This document shows, piece after piece, positions 63,360 through 64,000 of a DNA stretch of 64,000 nucleotides (positions are counted from its first letter, which is position 1; every line of letters starts with the position of its first letter). The DNA lies in the NCBI GenBank assembly GCA_002408085.1, contig DHQL01000005.1:17115-81114 (forward strand), given 5' to 3'. This DNA comes from Spirochaeta sp. UBA5339 (GTDB taxonomy: Bacteria > Spirochaetota > Spirochaetia > DSM-2461). The position numbers and the translations under genes were made by a program. The notes under the pieces were generated by a model. That model saw nothing but the letters and a program-made list of their open reading frames with translations. It did no database searches and was not told the DNA's origin.

Positions 63360-63881
63360 ATGAAGACCATATATATCAGCCTTGTGCTGTTTTTTGCGGC
63401 AGTCTTTACGGCGGCCGCCGATATCTATCCCCCCGAAGGATGGACTGACAATCTGCTGGAGGCTCTGGCGGAGTCAGAGAAGACCGGAAAGAATATTCTT
63501 CTTGATTTTACAGGTTCCGACTGGTGTGTCTGGTGCCACAGACTGACCGATGAGGTTTTCAGTCAGCAGGAGTTCAAGGACTATGCCGAAGAGAACCTGG
63601 TTCTTGTCTATCTTGACTTCCCCCGGAATATCGAACTTCCCGAGGAAACAGTGATGCAGAATCAGCTGATGATGCAGCTTTTCGGTGTACAGGGATTTCC
63701 CACCATCTGGATGATGGATTCCGAGCAGGTTCCCCTGCTTCAGGTCGGCTACCAGGAGGGCGGTGCCGCCAACTATGTGGAGATCCTGAAAAACAGCCGT
63801 GTTGAACTGACCGATGAACAGAAAGAGCAGAATCAGCTGATCATCCGCAGCGCCATTGAACAGTATCTGGGAAGCTGGTAG
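63360..63881 (+). CDS. Exported thioredoxin-family protein
   Basis: 173 residues. Signal peptide (MKTIYISLVLFFAAVFTAAA, cut after ADI or nearby), then a thioredoxin fold with redox motif WCVWC (Cys56, Cys59) and cis-Pro GFPTIWM. Close to DUF255/thiol-disulphide-type periplasmic proteins (LDFTGSDWCVWCHRL). CAAGGAG precedes the ATG, and TATATATTAAAA-type A/T-rich DNA upstream suggests its own promoter. With the fusion at 59182 and the small protein at 60683 it makes a third extracytoplasmic thioredoxin fold in 5 kb. Confidence 0.88.
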   Translation: MKTIYISLVLFFAAVFTAAADIYPPEGWTDNLLEALAESEKTGKNILLDFTGSDWCVWCHRLTDEVFSQQEFKDYAEENLVLVYLDFPRNIELPEETVMQNQLMMQLFGVQGFPTIWMMDSEQVPLLQVGYQEGGAANYVEILKNSRVELTDEQKEQNQLIIRSAIEQYLGSW

Positions 63882-63919
63882 GCTTCGGACCCTGAATGTA
63901 CCCCGGCAGGCCGAAGGCT

Positions 63920-64000
63920 TCAGCCGGGAAGCATCTTCTCCCTGATCACGTCCCGCCACTCACCTGGCATGGCCGTAGGCCTTCCGGTAGTCAGGGACAC
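63920..64000 (-). CDS. C-terminal end of an unidentified protein, cut by the window edge
   Basis: On the minus strand an open frame enters from the window edge and ends at a TGA (63920-63922) after 26 residues, with codons giving ...TTGRPTAMPGEWRDVIREKM then LPG. The frame continues to the last base, and the residue content looks protein-like. It is too short to identify. A long imperfect hairpin (about 63901-63928) lies at its end and between it and the convergent thioredoxin gene. Confidence 0.4.
   Translation of the reverse strand: MSLTTGRPTAMPGEWRDVIREKMLPG

Noticed and set aside
61622..63370. A 582-codon open frame on the minus strand covering most of the glycosidase-like gene.
   Set aside because: It lies antisense to a plus-strand protein with coherent secondary structure, and its own translation is low-complexity and has no recognisable domain. 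It is a compositional shadow.
1..64000. RNA genes, CRISPR arrays, insertion sequences, prophage genes, attachment sites.
   Set aside because: No cloverleaf, regularly spaced repeats, transposase or integrase motifs were seen on reading; a tRNAscan-SE and Rfam run would be needed to exclude small RNAs.

Overview
The window reads as chromosomal DNA of a free-living, fermentative, probably marine or sodium-using spirochaete (Spirochaetaceae, of the Spirochaeta/Oceanispirochaeta kind). The assignment is inferred from gene content and not from a marker gene: a close homologue of the Spirochaeta thermophila channel SthK, spirochaete-type lipoproteins and LPP20/FecR envelope proteins, alpha-helical proteins of a spirochaete-restricted look, a sodium-pumping decarboxylase and an NADH-linked [FeFe] hydrogenase. 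Fifty-three protein genes are supported, two of them cut by the window edges. I see no rRNA, tRNA, CRISPR array, insertion sequence or prophage. No gene-free stretch exceeds about 200 bases.

Layout. 1-4483: cell-wall and division genes (lytic transglycosylase end, uppP, ftsK). 4491-11493: a phosphorelay locus, with a 1785-residue hybrid kinase carrying two solute-binding domains and a second HPt gene on the minus strand, divergent from two single-domain receivers; a perfect 9+9 bp inverted repeat lies in the divergent region. 11504-13786: SthK-like cyclic-nucleotide-gated channel, Nudix hydrolase, small membrane protein. 13958-17295: oadGAB sodium pump. 17504-20889: outer-membrane barrel and a CHASE2 class III nucleotide cyclase. 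21091-27511: two M16 peptidases, one cytoplasmic and one exported, flanking a DUF2147 protein. 27688-35187: chemoreceptor, ilvC, small Omp85 protein, MsmX/UgpC-type ATPase and a solute-binding lipoprotein. 35267-40764: radical SAM protein, conserved unknowns, a QueG-like protein whose start appears to be non-canonical, and ychF. 40858-44002: tandem FecR paralogues and an LPP20 lipoprotein. 44131-46139: PHP, DRTGG-like and CBS-ATPase regulators. 46291-51710: nucleoside deaminase and a BMP-type nucleoside ABC transporter. 51810-57646: rex and, divergently, the hydrogenase operon. 57798-63881: sensor kinase coupled to a thioredoxin-CcdA fusion, more thioredoxin-fold proteins, a TetR regulator and a glycosidase-like unknown.

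How the parts fit. Rex senses NADH/NAD+, and a near-consensus Rex box lies inside its own promoter beside the divergent hydrogenase operon, which re-oxidises NADH and ferredoxin as H2. The PHP/DRTGG/CBS-ATPase operon 6 kb away is of a kind that accompanies such hydrogenases in other anaerobes. OadGAB links oxaloacetate decarboxylation to a Na+ gradient. The CHASE2 cyclase and the SthK-like channel could be producer and receiver of one cyclic-nucleotide signal.

The least expected patterns are: (i) four genes without a Shine-Dalgarno whose -10 box ends 7-8 nt before the ATG, implying leaderless mRNAs; (ii) the apparent CTG or ATT start of the queG-like gene; (iii) an HPt-plus-tail module present twice in adjacent genes; (iv) a thioredoxin-CcdA gene translationally coupled to a histidine kinase; and (v) a run of four hairpins inside the BMP transporter operon. 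I found no convincing wholly new multi-gene system. The best candidates are the phosphorelay locus and the FecR/FecR/LPP20 envelope cluster.
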